The position numbers and the translations under genes were made by a program. The notes under the pieces were generated by a model. The model saw only the letters and a list, made by a program, of their open reading frames with translations, was not told the DNA's origin and made no database searches. From assembly GCF_010811875.1 (NCBI RefSeq), contig NZ_VKHP01000001.1, positions 94,520-158,519 of the forward strand: DNA of 64,000 nt. Reading direction: 5' to 3'. This document shows positions 19,384 through 28,261 of the stretch, piece by piece; within the stretch, counting starts at the first letter, position 1; every line of letters begins with the position of its first letter. The stretch is from Bradyrhizobium uaiense (GTDB lineage: Bacteria; Pseudomonadota; Alphaproteobacteria; Rhizobiales; Xanthobacteraceae).

Positions 19384-20109
19384 CTATCGTGCGGCTCTAT
19401 GCCAACCCATGGCTTCGGCCTCGTTTTCGCTGCAGAACCAGCGTTCAGCCGGTTTCTTCGTCATGTCGATTTGTTCATAACTGAGTTGCCCCGGAGAGTG
19501 ATACGTGCGTTCGCCGTCACCGTCGACCGTGCCCTTTATCAGGCAGTCGGGCGAGGGTGGGTCGGATTGCAGAGCGGATCCGAGCAGGAGTTCCTGGGCC
19601 TTGTTCGGCACCGAGCTCGCGCCGACAATAATCGTGCTCTTGTTGCGACGGCGCCAGTCCCAGGGGGTGATGAATGCCCCCGACCACAGGCCGGCAAAGG
19701 CGTTGCTCGCCACCACCTCATTGATAACGTAAACATGGGTGGATGGATCGGATGACAGTGCCCAACCGGAGCTTACCATCCAGGCGTTCACGTCCTGGCC
19801 CTCGATGAAGCAACTGCCGAGAGACCTGCCGTACTTGTCTGCTCCTGCGGTGTGACAATCCCATATTCGTCCATTCGAGTAATTGATAAGGGCGTTCCGA
19901 GCAGCTACCCCGCAGGCCCATTTCCGACCATGAGCATCCAGGCAAATCTGATCGGTCTCGGGGGCCTCGATACCCGAGAGCCGAATTCGGATTTGCTCGA
20001 TCTCTATCATGTTGGCGTCGAGGATTTGGGGAGTACCGCTCAGTTTCGCCGCGCAAACAGGAGACGCGATGATAGCGAGCAATGCTGCCATCATTACGCG
20101 GTACTTCAT
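19384..20109 (-). CDS. Secreted staphylococcal-nuclease-like protein with C-terminal SUNSET-type domain
   Basis: Protein of 241 residues. A Sec signal peptide (MKYRVMMAALLAIIASPVCA) is followed by an SNase-like domain: IRLSGIEAPETDQICLD and GADKYGRSLGSC carry the family's arginines and acidic residue, and this part resembles the ExoI-type thermonuclease homologues of rhizobia. The last ~45 residues (CLIKGTVDGDGERTYHSPGQ ... ERWFCSENEAEAMGW) match the small sunset/excalibur-like module, a likely metal or wall-binding domain. I chose the ATG at 20109 because it starts the signal peptide; the frame opens 34 codons earlier. Whether it cuts DNA is untested. Confidence 0.78.
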   Translation of the reverse strand: MKYRVMMAALLAIIASPVCAAKLSGTPQILDANMIEIEQIRIRLSGIEAPETDQICLDAHGRKWACGVAARNALINYSNGRIWDCHTAGADKYGRSLGSCFIEGQDVNAWMVSSGWALSSDPSTHVYVINEVVASNAFAGLWSGAFITPWDWRRRNKSTIIVGASSVPNKAQELLLGSALQSDPPSPDCLIKGTVDGDGERTYHSPGQLSYEQIDMTKKPAERWFCSENEAEAMGWHRAAR

Positions 20110-20962
20110 CCTGATATCCTTTCGCTCTTGGTTCATCGGCTCACAACATCGCAGCGATCCGGTGTCGTCACAGCCGACTGCTGACCGCACAGGTCGTCGT
20201 CTGGTCGGCATCTTTCGACAATGCTTTTGGAAGCGCTTTTGTGGAAGCTTGCTTATATTTTCAGCCTACGACCTGACGCTGGGTGAGATTCAAGAGATTT
20301 CTTCGGGGGCATTTTCCGATGCGGCTCTGGCATCCGAAGCTCGCTCCCTCTCTCCCGGACATATTCCCGCATGTTTTCAGCGCTGGACTCGCGACCCGGG
20401 AAGGGCGCTTGGCACGCTATTTCTCCAAGGGCTCGGAAGAAGCAGGCGAGTGCTAGTCTTCGCCGCCGAGCGGAAGAAGCCGCATTGCTAAGTCTCTATC
20501 GTTCGACAGGACTGCATGCGGTTGATGGTAAGGAAAGTGGAGGCCTGGCAAGGCACGATAAGAGTGATTGCGCAAAAGAGATCGGCCTCTCGCTTGGTCC
20601 CACGGCACAAAGCAACCATGCTTCACTCACACGGTGGGCCGCATCCGCGACCGTCATTGCCCTGAAACGCTGCGCGCGAAATGACTTCCATAAGCCTGGC
20701 CGGCCGTCGATGCTCGTCGAACGGAAGAAAGCACGGTTCGGCGTAAGGGCGAGCGTGCGGAATGATGTGGGACGGCTTTTACGGGTGCGGTGCAAGGGCG
20801 TCCTCGCACTATTGCGAGTGGCGATCTGGTCGCGATTTCAGAGCGATGAATTAATCCACAACACGTGTCTGCAGTAAGGCATTGCGGCATTCGCGCTGGC
20901 GGGACCTGGGCGACTCACGCTAGTCATCATGTTCAACCGCCTCGCCGCACAATGGAATTGAA
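20110..20962. other. Interval without a recognisable gene
   Basis: No supported coding region on either strand; one 168-codon plus-strand frame (20371-20877) has arginine-rich, unordered composition. No RNA or repeat recognised. Confidence 0.35.
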
Positions 20963-21145
20963 ATGGTTATGGCCACCCCCGAATTGCCGGTCTCTGGTTA
21001 CGCGCTAGAAGTGGACGGCCGGCTCAAGGCCGAATTCGCAACCAGAGACGGTGCCCGGGCTGGGGGAGCAGAACTAAAGAAGCGTTTTCCCACGCTTCAA
21101 ATCAAGATCTATGACGCGCAGACGAATGCGCGCGACGAAATTTAG
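20963..21145 (+). CDS. Small conserved protein, paralogue of the 62934 gene
   Basis: A 60-residue soluble protein. It shares a clear core with the 65-residue protein at 62934-63131: GYALEVDGRLKAEFATRDGA here against GYVLEVDGQLKTEFATRDRA there, then AGxxELKKR and a beta-rich end (IKIYDA / VRVYDA). Two divergent copies 42 kb apart support a real gene. The pattern predicts a beta-beta-alpha-beta fold. Function unknown. Confidence 0.65.
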   Translation: MVMATPELPVSGYALEVDGRLKAEFATRDGARAGGAELKKRFPTLQIKIYDAQTNARDEI

Positions 21146-21602
21146 ATTAAGCTCAGTTCGATCTTTGATCCTCGCAGCAAGGCTGCGGAGCTCCTCGCCG
21201 GGGGCACTCGGGAAAGGGTCCCGCCGCCATTGAGGATGCCGGCGTCGCTATCACTGCCCCGTTCCCGGGGGCCCTCTTAAACCGGTCTCGTCGCTGCACT
21301 CGCTCCCGCGGGTGCTTGTTGGTCGCGCGATGCGCTGCGCGCACGCCGGGTCGGGCTTGGCCTCAGCATCGCCTAGCTTGGTCCGTGAAGGATGACACGT
21401 GTCGCGCTGGCGAGAGCGGATGTGTCTTTTTGTACTGGTTCCGCCGCGCCTACTCGTCCGAAGAGGCAAGAGCCATCTTGATGCCTGGCTTTCTCGATTG
21501 GGGGCTTGCAGGCCGGAGAAAAGGTTTGCCTGCTGCTGGCATAGCTGGACGCGTCACTATTTCAGCGCATGGGTCTTGCTGTTGGCCCGACCCGCCCGGT
21601 GC
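21146..21602. other. Interval without a recognisable gene
   Basis: Open frames here have no recognisable features. The interval lies between the plus-strand small protein gene and the 3-prime end of the minus-strand secreted protein gene. Confidence 0.35.
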
Positions 21603-22436
21603 TCAAGGAGTAGCGCTGCCGTCCTGATTATTTGTCGAGGCCTTTCGTACCCCCTCCAACGCGTCCCGTTCGTTTGGCTCTATGTGATGGAACCAGGAGC
21701 CGGGAGGAGAGGTCGCAATCCTCTTGGCAAGGAAAGATTGCGGCTCCCAATCGTGCCCCTCGCGCTTCTCGAAGGTGATGACGCCATTCTCCGTATAATA
21801 ACGCGGGCCTGGTATGTTGCAGTTCACCAACAGCAGAACGCGCCACCGGTCCGCTTTCTCGGTCGGCTTGTCATTCGCCGCCGTCACGTAATCCACGACA
21901 ACAGGTTCGATGATATGACAGCGGCCGCGCCGGAGAAGGTTTCCGAGCTTGCCCTGCGCGGTCGTCACAAAGTTGAAATTGACCGGATCATGTAGAAAAC
22001 GAAGGTTTGCGTCTTTTTCGGCGTCAGTGACTTCACTGGCGATGAGTGAAAGCGCCATGGCGCGCCAGCCGAGTTCGATGGGCTTTGCATAGGGAGACGC
22101 AACTTCAATCTTTCCGTCGGTCCCGACCTTCCAGGTAATAACGTAATGTTCGTCTGATCTGTTATCCTGATGTCTGGTCCAGGAAAGATAAACATACTCA
22201 GTGTGGTCAATGCCTTCGGCGATTCCCCAGTTTCGAGGGACGAAGTGCGCCACTTTCGAGACTTTGGAGACAATGTGCTCGATTGTTTCACCGTCTCGTG
22301 CTCGCCAGGTTGATTTGACTCGTTCGACGAGCGCATTTTCGCCGGCTCGCGCACTGTTGCCCGTCGCAACCAGCCCAGCAAGGAAAATCAGCAATTGACA
22401 GAGGCAAAGCACGCCTCTTGCAGACATTCTCTTCAT
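21603..22436 (-). CDS. Secreted protein of unknown function, 277 residues
   Basis: I do not recognise the family. Seen: an N-terminal export signal (MSARGVLCLCQLLIFLAGLV, cleavage probably near SARA-GE), then a soluble domain with alternating beta strands and many aromatics (HTEYVYLSWTRHQDN; GWRAMALSLIASEV; DRWRVLLLVNCNIPG). The start is the ATG at 22436 or the next one at 22427; the frame opens 47 codons earlier but that part lacks signal-peptide features. Codon use and beta pattern look genuinely coding. Periplasmic or secreted location is inferred. Confidence 0.65.
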   Translation of the reverse strand: MKRMSARGVLCLCQLLIFLAGLVATGNSARAGENALVERVKSTWRARDGETIEHIVSKVSKVAHFVPRNWGIAEGIDHTEYVYLSWTRHQDNRSDEHYVITWKVGTDGKIEVASPYAKPIELGWRAMALSLIASEVTDAEKDANLRFLHDPVNFNFVTTAQGKLGNLLRRGRCHIIEPVVVDYVTAANDKPTEKADRWRVLLLVNCNIPGPRYYTENGVITFEKREGHDWEPQSFLAKRIATSPPGSWFHHIEPNERDALEGVRKASTNNQDGSATP

Positions 22437-23124
22437 AACGGCCGGACCATCGGTTTTGCATCCACACGTCAAAGCGGGCAGCCTCAATGCTATCCTCGAT
22501 TGGAAGAAGTTAGCGGCAACGTGACGCGGGCGCCTGCCGATGTCCCGCGCGAGCAGGCGCTGTCCCCTAAATGTCACGCGCCGCTAACTTCAGTGGGCCA
22601 GCTACAGCCTCAATTTGCTGTGCTGGACCTGCCCAGGGGGAGAAGCCTGGGCACCTTGAGCCTGCATCCTTCGTGCCAGGAAATACCCGGTAAATCGTGC
22701 CGGATTCGTGCAGCGTTTGTCCGCTTTCCGACCTGCGCTCGTTTCAATGTTTCCATTCAGCCGATCCGCGCGGGCTTGCTCAGCTTTTGTCGCGCCGATC
22801 TTCGAGGCGCAAGCGAAGGCGCTGCCAGTTTACGGATGAGAAATCGGGAAGCATTTTTAAAAGTTGTCGAACCGTCCGGTCGGTGTGGTCACCCGAACGC
22901 CCGCGACCTCTACCGGCCCGCAAATGATAATAAGCAAAAACGCTCATCATCGCCGAGCGTGTGGAATCGTTCGGAAGCGAGTCGTCAGGCAGGCAATGAT
23001 ACGGTGCGCGTTTCTGCCTACGCGCACGGTCAGTCGTCCAGCTGCCTCGGCTACGCATTCATGGTTGGATGAGCCGCTGTTTCCAGTCGCGCCGGCCGGG
23101 TAAGCGAAAAACGATCAAGTCGCG
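22437..23124. other. Interval without a recognisable gene
   Basis: Open frames on both strands overlap here without recognisable domains. No repeat or RNA seen. Confidence 0.35.
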
Positions 23125-23271
23125 CTAGCTTCCTCTCAAGTTGCTCAACATTCTCGAAAGCGTCTGACTGACGGATTGATTCATGAACGCTGTCAGCAGC
23201 CTCCCGAACAGGCTGACCGCAAAGACGGTGACAGCAAAGACGCCGACGGCGCTCCAAACAGCCATTTTCAT
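23125..23271 (-). CDS. Small membrane protein, 48 residues
   Basis: Begins MKMAVWSAVGVFAVTVFAVS, one strong transmembrane helix, followed by a polar amphipathic tail. GGGAGG lies six bases before this ATG, which is why I chose it over upstream starts in the same frame. No known family. Confidence 0.45.
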   Translation of the reverse strand: MKMAVWSAVGVFAVTVFAVSLFGRLLTAFMNQSVSQTLSRMLSNLRGS

Positions 23272-23647
23272 TGCGGGCCTCCCAGTGTTCGTTGAGGCGA
23301 ATCGATATGCGTGCCCGAGTATTATCGGCATCAGAGACCGCAAGTCGGCTATCAGGATTGGTGGGCTCATAGGTCAACATGCGCGCCGGGTATGCTGATG
23401 AATGGTTGCGCAGATGTTTTGCCCCTGGCGGCGATTCTCGACTGTCGAGAGACAGGATGCTGGCGCGTTGGAAGCGCCGCGAATTGCGCCTTCGACAATT
23501 CTTTCGACACATGTATCGGAGAGAGCTTCCAATCGTGGTCAACTTTCGACGTTAAATGGCCATTTGAGTCACCGATGGCGGCATTGAAGTGAGAGAGTCA
23601 TCTGAGAGGTTGACGGAAGCGGTCTGTTGCCGATAATCCAAATCGTA

Positions 23648-23822
23648 GAGGTTCTCCGGTCCCGCTGGATCCGGAGCTAAGAGGGAAGCCGGTGAACAAG
23701 CCGGCGCTGCCCCCGCAACTGTAAGCGGCGAGCCGCTGTCCAACAAAGTCACTGAAGCCTGTGCGGCTTCGGGAAGGCCGGACAGCAGCGATGACCCGCG
23801 AGCCAGGAGACCTGCCTCGACC
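23648..23822 (+). promoter_or_regulatory. Cobalamin (B12) riboswitch
   Basis: Seen: GAGGTTCTCCGG at the 5-prime end, GGGAAGCCGGTG with GCTGCCCCCGCAACTGTAAG in the core, and a perfect B12 box (AGCCAGGAGACCTGCC, 23801-23816). About 110 bases separate it from the metE ATG and contain GC hairpins (CGCCCctCGGGCG; GCCCCcaactacGGGG) that could hide the ribosome site. When adenosylcobalamin is plentiful the RNA should switch metE off. I see nothing missing from the core. Confidence 0.95.
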
Positions 23823-23932
23823 ACATATACGTCCACGGGCGGGGTGTCCCGGTGGTGCGCCAAGCAACCGCCCCTCGGGCGATTGTGCTTGCGTCCGCCA
23901 TGGCCTTTGCCCCCAACTACGGGGTTAGCGCT

Positions 23933-26278
23933 ATGTCTCTTCTCTCCCTTCCGGTTGCCACGCTTGGAACGCCTCGGATCGGTCCCAGGCGCGAGCTCAA
24001 ACGCGCGCTTGAAAGTTACTGGGCCGGCGCAATCAGCGAACAGCAATTGCTCGAGGACGCAGCTGGCCTGCGTGCTGCGAACTGGGCCCGCCAAAAATCC
24101 CTCGGTGTCACCGTCATTCCGTCCAACGATTTCTCGTTGTACGACCAGGTGCTCGACACCTCTGTCATGGTTGGTGCCATCCCGGAAGTCTACGCCTCGA
24201 AAACCGGACCGGTTTCGCTCAAGACGTACTTTGAGATGGCCCGTGGTTCACAGTGGAGCCGAGAGACTGCGAGTAGCAGCCACGGATCGGGCGGATATGG
24301 CGCGCCCGCACAGGAGATGACCAAGTGGTTCGACACCAACTACCACTACATGGTCCCTGAATTTCATCGGGGACAGACGTTCCGCCTGTCCTCGCGAAAA
24401 CCAATCGAGGAGTACGAGGAAGCTAAGGCCCTCGGGTTCCAGACCCGCCCTGTGCTGATCGGGCCGGTCACATTCCTAAAGCTTGGCAAGAGTGCTGATC
24501 CTGCGTTCCTGCCGCTGTCGCTCCTGGATGAGCTGATACCGGTCTATGTCGAGGTTCTGCAGGAACTAGCCAAACGGGGAGCAAACTGGGTTCAATGCGA
24601 CGAGCCCTGCCTGGTTCTTGATCTGGAGGAGGGGGCGCGAAGGTCTTTGCTACACGTCTACGATCGGCTCGCCAGGGAAGTACCGGACGTCAAGATCATG
24701 GTCGCGAGCTATTTCGGCGATCTCGGCGATAATCTGGACACAGCTTTGAACATGCCAGTCGCCGGACTGCACGTGGATTTGGTTCGCGCGCCGAACCTGT
24801 TGGGCCGGATCATTGCTGCCCGCCGAAGTGACCTCGTCATGTCCCTCGGCGTCATCGACGGACGAAATGTATGGCGGTCGAACCTGTCGACGCTCCGCCA
24901 GCAACTGGATCCCGTGATTGCGAAGCTAGGCAGAGATCATGTCCAGATTGCTCCGTCCTGCTCGCTGCTTCATGTGCCCGTCGATGTTGAACTCGAGACC
25001 GGACTTGCACCCGATCTCAAGAGCTGGCTTGCCTTTTCGGTACAGAAGATGCGTGAGCTTGCGATCCTGGCGCGGGCACTCGCGGGCGATCAGAATGTCG
25101 CTGAAAGTCTTGCTGAATCGCAGTCGGCCGTGACGTTCCGCCGGACTTCACCAAAAATCCGCGATGCCGATCTCGCGGTGCGGATGCGAGCGATCGACCA
25201 GGCCATGTGCCGGCGCGCCAGCCCATTTGTCCGTCGAGCCGACATCCAGCGCAAGCGCTTTGGACTACCGGCCTTTCCCACCACGACGATCGGATCCTTC
25301 CCGCAAACCCCAGAGGTCCGTAATGCGCGCGCAGCACATGCGCAAGGCGGCATAAGCGACGAGCAATACGACAAGTTCCTCAAGGAGGAGACCGCGCGCG
25401 CTCTGCGTTGGCAAGAGGACATTGGTCTGGACGTCCTTGTGCACGGCGAGTTCGAGCGTAACGACATGGTGCAGTACTTCGGCGAGCAACTCGCCGGATT
25501 CGCATTTACCAGGAATGGTTGGGTACAATCCTATGGCTCGCGCTGTGTCAGGCCACCGATCCTGTTCGGCGATGTTTTGCGGCCAAAACCGATCACGGTG
25601 GATTGGTGGCTCTACGCGCAATCATTGACCAGCAAGCCGGTGAAGGCGATGTTGACCGGACCAGTAACAATCTTGAACTGGTCGTTTGTTCGCGATGATA
25701 TTCCAAGAGGCGAGGTCTGCCGGCAGATCGCACTGGCGATCCGCGACGAAGTCCGCGATCTCGAGATAGCCGGTGCGAGCATGATCCAGATCGACGAAGC
25801 TGCCCTCCGCGAAGGGTTGCCATTGCGCCGATCGGAGTGGGCGGCCTACCTTCAATGGGCCGTCGATAGCTTCCGCATTTGCTCATCAGGCGTTGCAGAT
25901 CAAACCCAGATTCATACGCATATGTGCTATTCGGAGTTTAATGACATCATCGACGCCATTGCTGCGATGGATGCGGATGTCATCTCGATCGAGACGTCGC
26001 GCTCGAAGATGGAGCTGCTCGACGCGTTCAGGAACTACAAATATCCCAATCAAATCGGGCCGGGCGTATATGACATCCATTCTCCCCGCATCCCCGAGGC
26101 GGGGGAAATGAAGGAGCTGATAGCACTGGCTCGGCAGCGGCTGCAGGATTCGCAGCTCTGGGTAAATCCGGACTGTGGTCTGAAGACGCGCAAATGGGAG
26201 GAGGTTCGCCCGGCGCTGATCAACATGGTCGCCGCCGCCCGGCAACTGCGCGCGGCGTCTGATCGGACAAGTCGTTGA
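23933..26278 (+). CDS. metE: Cobalamin-independent methionine synthase
   Basis: Enzyme of 781 residues, normal for MetE, which transfers a methyl group from methyltetrahydropteroyl-polyglutamate to homocysteine. Seen: the N-terminal TLGTPRIGPRRELKRALESY, the start of the C-terminal barrel FPTTTIGSFPQTPEVR, the zinc-site region IHTHMCYSEFND (His and Cys ligands) and the last zinc cysteine in NPDCGLKTRKWEE. The ATG at 23933 fits the family start; an in-frame ATG at 23900 is possible. The B12 riboswitch upstream means it is used when cobalamin is short and the B12-dependent enzyme cannot work. Confidence 0.97.
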   Translation: MSLLSLPVATLGTPRIGPRRELKRALESYWAGAISEQQLLEDAAGLRAANWARQKSLGVTVIPSNDFSLYDQVLDTSVMVGAIPEVYASKTGPVSLKTYFEMARGSQWSRETASSSHGSGGYGAPAQEMTKWFDTNYHYMVPEFHRGQTFRLSSRKPIEEYEEAKALGFQTRPVLIGPVTFLKLGKSADPAFLPLSLLDELIPVYVEVLQELAKRGANWVQCDEPCLVLDLEEGARRSLLHVYDRLAREVPDVKIMVASYFGDLGDNLDTALNMPVAGLHVDLVRAPNLLGRIIAARRSDLVMSLGVIDGRNVWRSNLSTLRQQLDPVIAKLGRDHVQIAPSCSLLHVPVDVELETGLAPDLKSWLAFSVQKMRELAILARALAGDQNVAESLAESQSAVTFRRTSPKIRDADLAVRMRAIDQAMCRRASPFVRRADIQRKRFGLPAFPTTTIGSFPQTPEVRNARAAHAQGGISDEQYDKFLKEETARALRWQEDIGLDVLVHGEFERNDMVQYFGEQLAGFAFTRNGWVQSYGSRCVRPPILFGDVLRPKPITVDWWLYAQSLTSKPVKAMLTGPVTILNWSFVRDDIPRGEVCRQIALAIRDEVRDLEIAGASMIQIDEAALREGLPLRRSEWAAYLQWAVDSFRICSSGVADQTQIHTHMCYSEFNDIIDAIAAMDADVISIETSRSKMELLDAFRNYKYPNQIGPGVYDIHSPRIPEAGEMKELIALARQRLQDSQLWVNPDCGLKTRKWEEVRPALINMVAAARQLRAASDRTSR

Positions 26279-26351
26279 TCTTAGTCTCTCCTCCCGGACG
26301 CTGACCCGCTCATAGCGCGTTTGCGCTCTGGATCATCTCGACCGAGCTCGG

Positions 26352-26500
26352 ACAAAAGAAGCCCGGCCGCGCTTAGCGGGCCGGGCGAAAGTTAAGTCTG
26401 AGAGGAGCGATGCTGACACATCGCCGACTTCCATCGGCGGAGGGAGGACAGCCGATGGTTCGATTTCCGGCGAGGACATCCGCCGTAAATCTGACCCCAA
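26352..26500 (-). ncRNA. Candidate small RNA with anti-Shine-Dalgarno loop, copy 2
   Basis: Homologue of the candidate at 3458-3590. On the minus strand: a 5-prime hairpin CGGCG/CGCCG, a perfect 8-bp stem CCATCGGC/GCCGATGG (26431-26458) whose loop is TGTCCTCCCTCC, a hairpin GCGATG/CATCGC followed by CTCCTCTC, and a terminator stem GCCCGGCC/GGCCGGGC (26361-26386) ending in TTCTTTT. The stems differ in sequence between copies but pairing is kept, which argues for a selected RNA structure. It converges on metE. The 5-prime end is an estimate. Confidence 0.62.
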
Positions 26501-26653
26501 GTTGAAGCACGGATCAGCATAGCTCAATCATGCTGTGGTATGCGACCGATGTCGTCGAGTATTGGAACACTAGACTAAGGTTTGTCTGGAGCACCCGGTC
26601 ATAAGAATTCCTACGGCGTGGGCCGCCTTGTCTGACGTGACGTGACGGTGAAG

Positions 26654-26685
26654 ACATAGGCGTATGACCAGTCATACGCCTATGT
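26654..26685. repeat. Perfect 15-bp inverted repeat over the tnpA start
   Basis: ACATAGGCGTATGAC and GTCATACGCCTATGT separated by two bases. The 26664 ATG of tnpA lies inside the left arm and a second ATG lies at 26682 in the right arm. In mRNA this would bury the start codon; as DNA it is a strong operator-like palindrome. Confidence 0.7.
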
Positions 26686-27083
26686 TGAAAGTCGCGCGTC
26701 TCGACGTAATTTCGTCGGGTGCGCGGCGCCGTTGGACGCTGGACGAGAAGCAACGGATCGTGGCGGAGAGTTACGCCGAGCCGCGGCAGGTGTCGGCGAC
26801 AGCGCGGAGGAACGGGCTGTCTGCGAGCCAGCTGTTTACATGGCGCCGGCTGGCCCGGGCTGGTCGGCTTGCGGAAGCGGACGGGGGAACGACATTTGCA
26901 CCGATAGTTATATCGCCGGAACAGCCTGAAGCTGCGGATCGGGACCTGCCACCTCAGGCATGTGTGCCGGCGGTGCCGGGTCGGATCGAGATCGTGCTGA
27001 TGCGCGGACATCGGGTGATCGTCGACAATGGCGTCGATGCGGCCGTGCTGGCGCGGGTTGTGGCGGTACTGGAGCGGCGATGA
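26664..27083 (+). CDS. tnpA: IS66 accessory protein TnpA (IS3/IS911-like HTH)
   Basis: A 139-residue first protein of an IS66 element. Seen: [20 protein letters not shown] ... [20 protein letters not shown], the helix-turn-helix of the transposase_8 family, then a variable linker and a beta-rich end ([20 protein letters not shown]). It probably binds DNA to help TnpC. The start could be 26664 or 26682; both sit in a perfect palindrome. Its stop overlaps the start of tnpB (ATGA). Confidence 0.88.
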   Translation: MTSHTPMLKVARLDVISSGARRRWTLDEKQRIVAESYAEPRQVSATARRNGLSASQLFTWRRLARAGRLAEADGGTTFAPIVISPEQPEAADRDLPPQACVPAVPGRIEIVLMRGHRVIVDNGVDAAVLARVVAVLERR

Positions 27084-27427
27084 TTCCGGTGCCGAGCAAT
27101 GTTAGGGTGTGGCTGGCAACCGGGCACACCGATATGCGCAAGGGATTTGCGAGCCTCTCGCTGCAAGTGCAGGAAGTGCTGCGGCGCGATCCGCTGGGTG
27201 GGCACCTGTTCTGCTTCCGCGGACGCAGCGGCAATCTTCTGAAAGTGATCTGGCATGACGGCCAAGGGGCATGCCTGTTCACCAAGCGGCTGGAGCGCGG
27301 GCGGTTTTTGTGGCCGAGCCCAGCCGACGGCGCAATCACGATCTCACCGGCACAGCTTGGTTACCTGCTGTCCGGTATTGACTGGCGCAATCCTCAGGAA
27401 ACCTGGCGTCCGACGTCGGTCGGCTGA
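27080..27427 (+). CDS. tnpB: IS66 accessory protein TnpB (Orf2)
   Basis: A 115-residue protein, full length for the family. It starts [20 protein letters not shown] and contains the hallmark [40 protein letters not shown] and RFLWPSP. The family is required for IS66 transposition, though its biochemical role is poorly known. Translationally coupled to tnpA by an ATGA overlap. Confidence 0.93.
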   Translation: MIPVPSNVRVWLATGHTDMRKGFASLSLQVQEVLRRDPLGGHLFCFRGRSGNLLKVIWHDGQGACLFTKRLERGRFLWPSPADGAITISPAQLGYLLSGIDWRNPQETWRPTSVG

Positions 27428-27471
27428 CAGTTTTGGCTTGCGGATCGCGGCGGATGTGATTCCATCGTCTA

Positions 27472-28261
27472 GTGAAAGACGCAGCTGAATCGCTTCCATC
27501 CGATCTCGCCGCCGCTCACGCGATGATCCTTAAGGAGCGCGCTGCGCGTGTGGAAGCCGAGGCGGTTGCAGCCCGCGCCCAGGCTGTGAACGCGAACACG
27601 GAAGCGCTGATTGCCCATCTCAAACTCGAGATCGAGAAGCTGCGGCGCGAGCTTTACGGCAGCAGCTCTGAACGCAAGGCGCGGCTGCTCGAGCAGATGG
27701 AATTGCAGCTGGAGGACCTGGAAGCAGCCGCGACCGAAGATGAGATGGCGGCCGAACAGGCCGCGGCCGGTGCACAGACGGTGCGCTCATTCCAGCGCAA
27801 GCGGCCTTCGCGCAAGCCCTTCCCCGAGCATCTGCCGCGTGAGCGCGTGGTGATTGCTGCGCCCGAGAATTGTCCCTGTTGCGGCTCGGCGAAGCTGTCG
27901 AAGCTCGGCGAGGACGTCACCGAAACGCTGGAGGTCATCCCCAGGTCCTGGAAGGTGATCCAGACGGTGCGCGAGAAGTTCTCGTGCCGGGAATGCGAGA
28001 CGATTACCCAGCCGCCGGCGCCCTTCCATGTTACCCCGCGCGGCTTCGCTGGGCCGAATTTGCTGGCGATGATCCTGTTCGAGAAGTTCGGCCAGCACCA
28101 GCCGCTGAACCGCCAGAGCGAGCGATACCGGCGCGAAGGCATTGATCTCAGCCTCTCGACGCTGGCCGACCAGGTGGGGGCCTGCACCACGGTGCTGCAG
28201 CCGCTGCATGCGCTGATCGAGGCCCACGTTCTGGCCGCCGAACGGTTGCATGGCGACGACA
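27472..28261 (+). CDS. tnpC: IS66 transposase TnpC, first part (exon 1)
   Basis: N-terminal half of the DDE transposase. Seen: GTG start, a coiled coil (LIAHLKLEIEKLRRELYGSS), the SxERK segment, a zinc-finger-like CPCCGSAKLSKLGED ... CRECE, and the beginning of the catalytic domain ending AAERLHGDD at the intron. Joined to 30149-30999 the frame is 1641 bases, 546 residues, uninterrupted, so the transposase could still be made if the intron splices. Without splicing the frame runs 44 bases into the intron and stops at 28305. Confidence 0.9.

Noticed and set aside
26361..26386. Terminator hairpin after metE on the plus strand
   Set aside because: The T-run is on the minus-strand side only, so it ends the sRNA candidate rather than metE.
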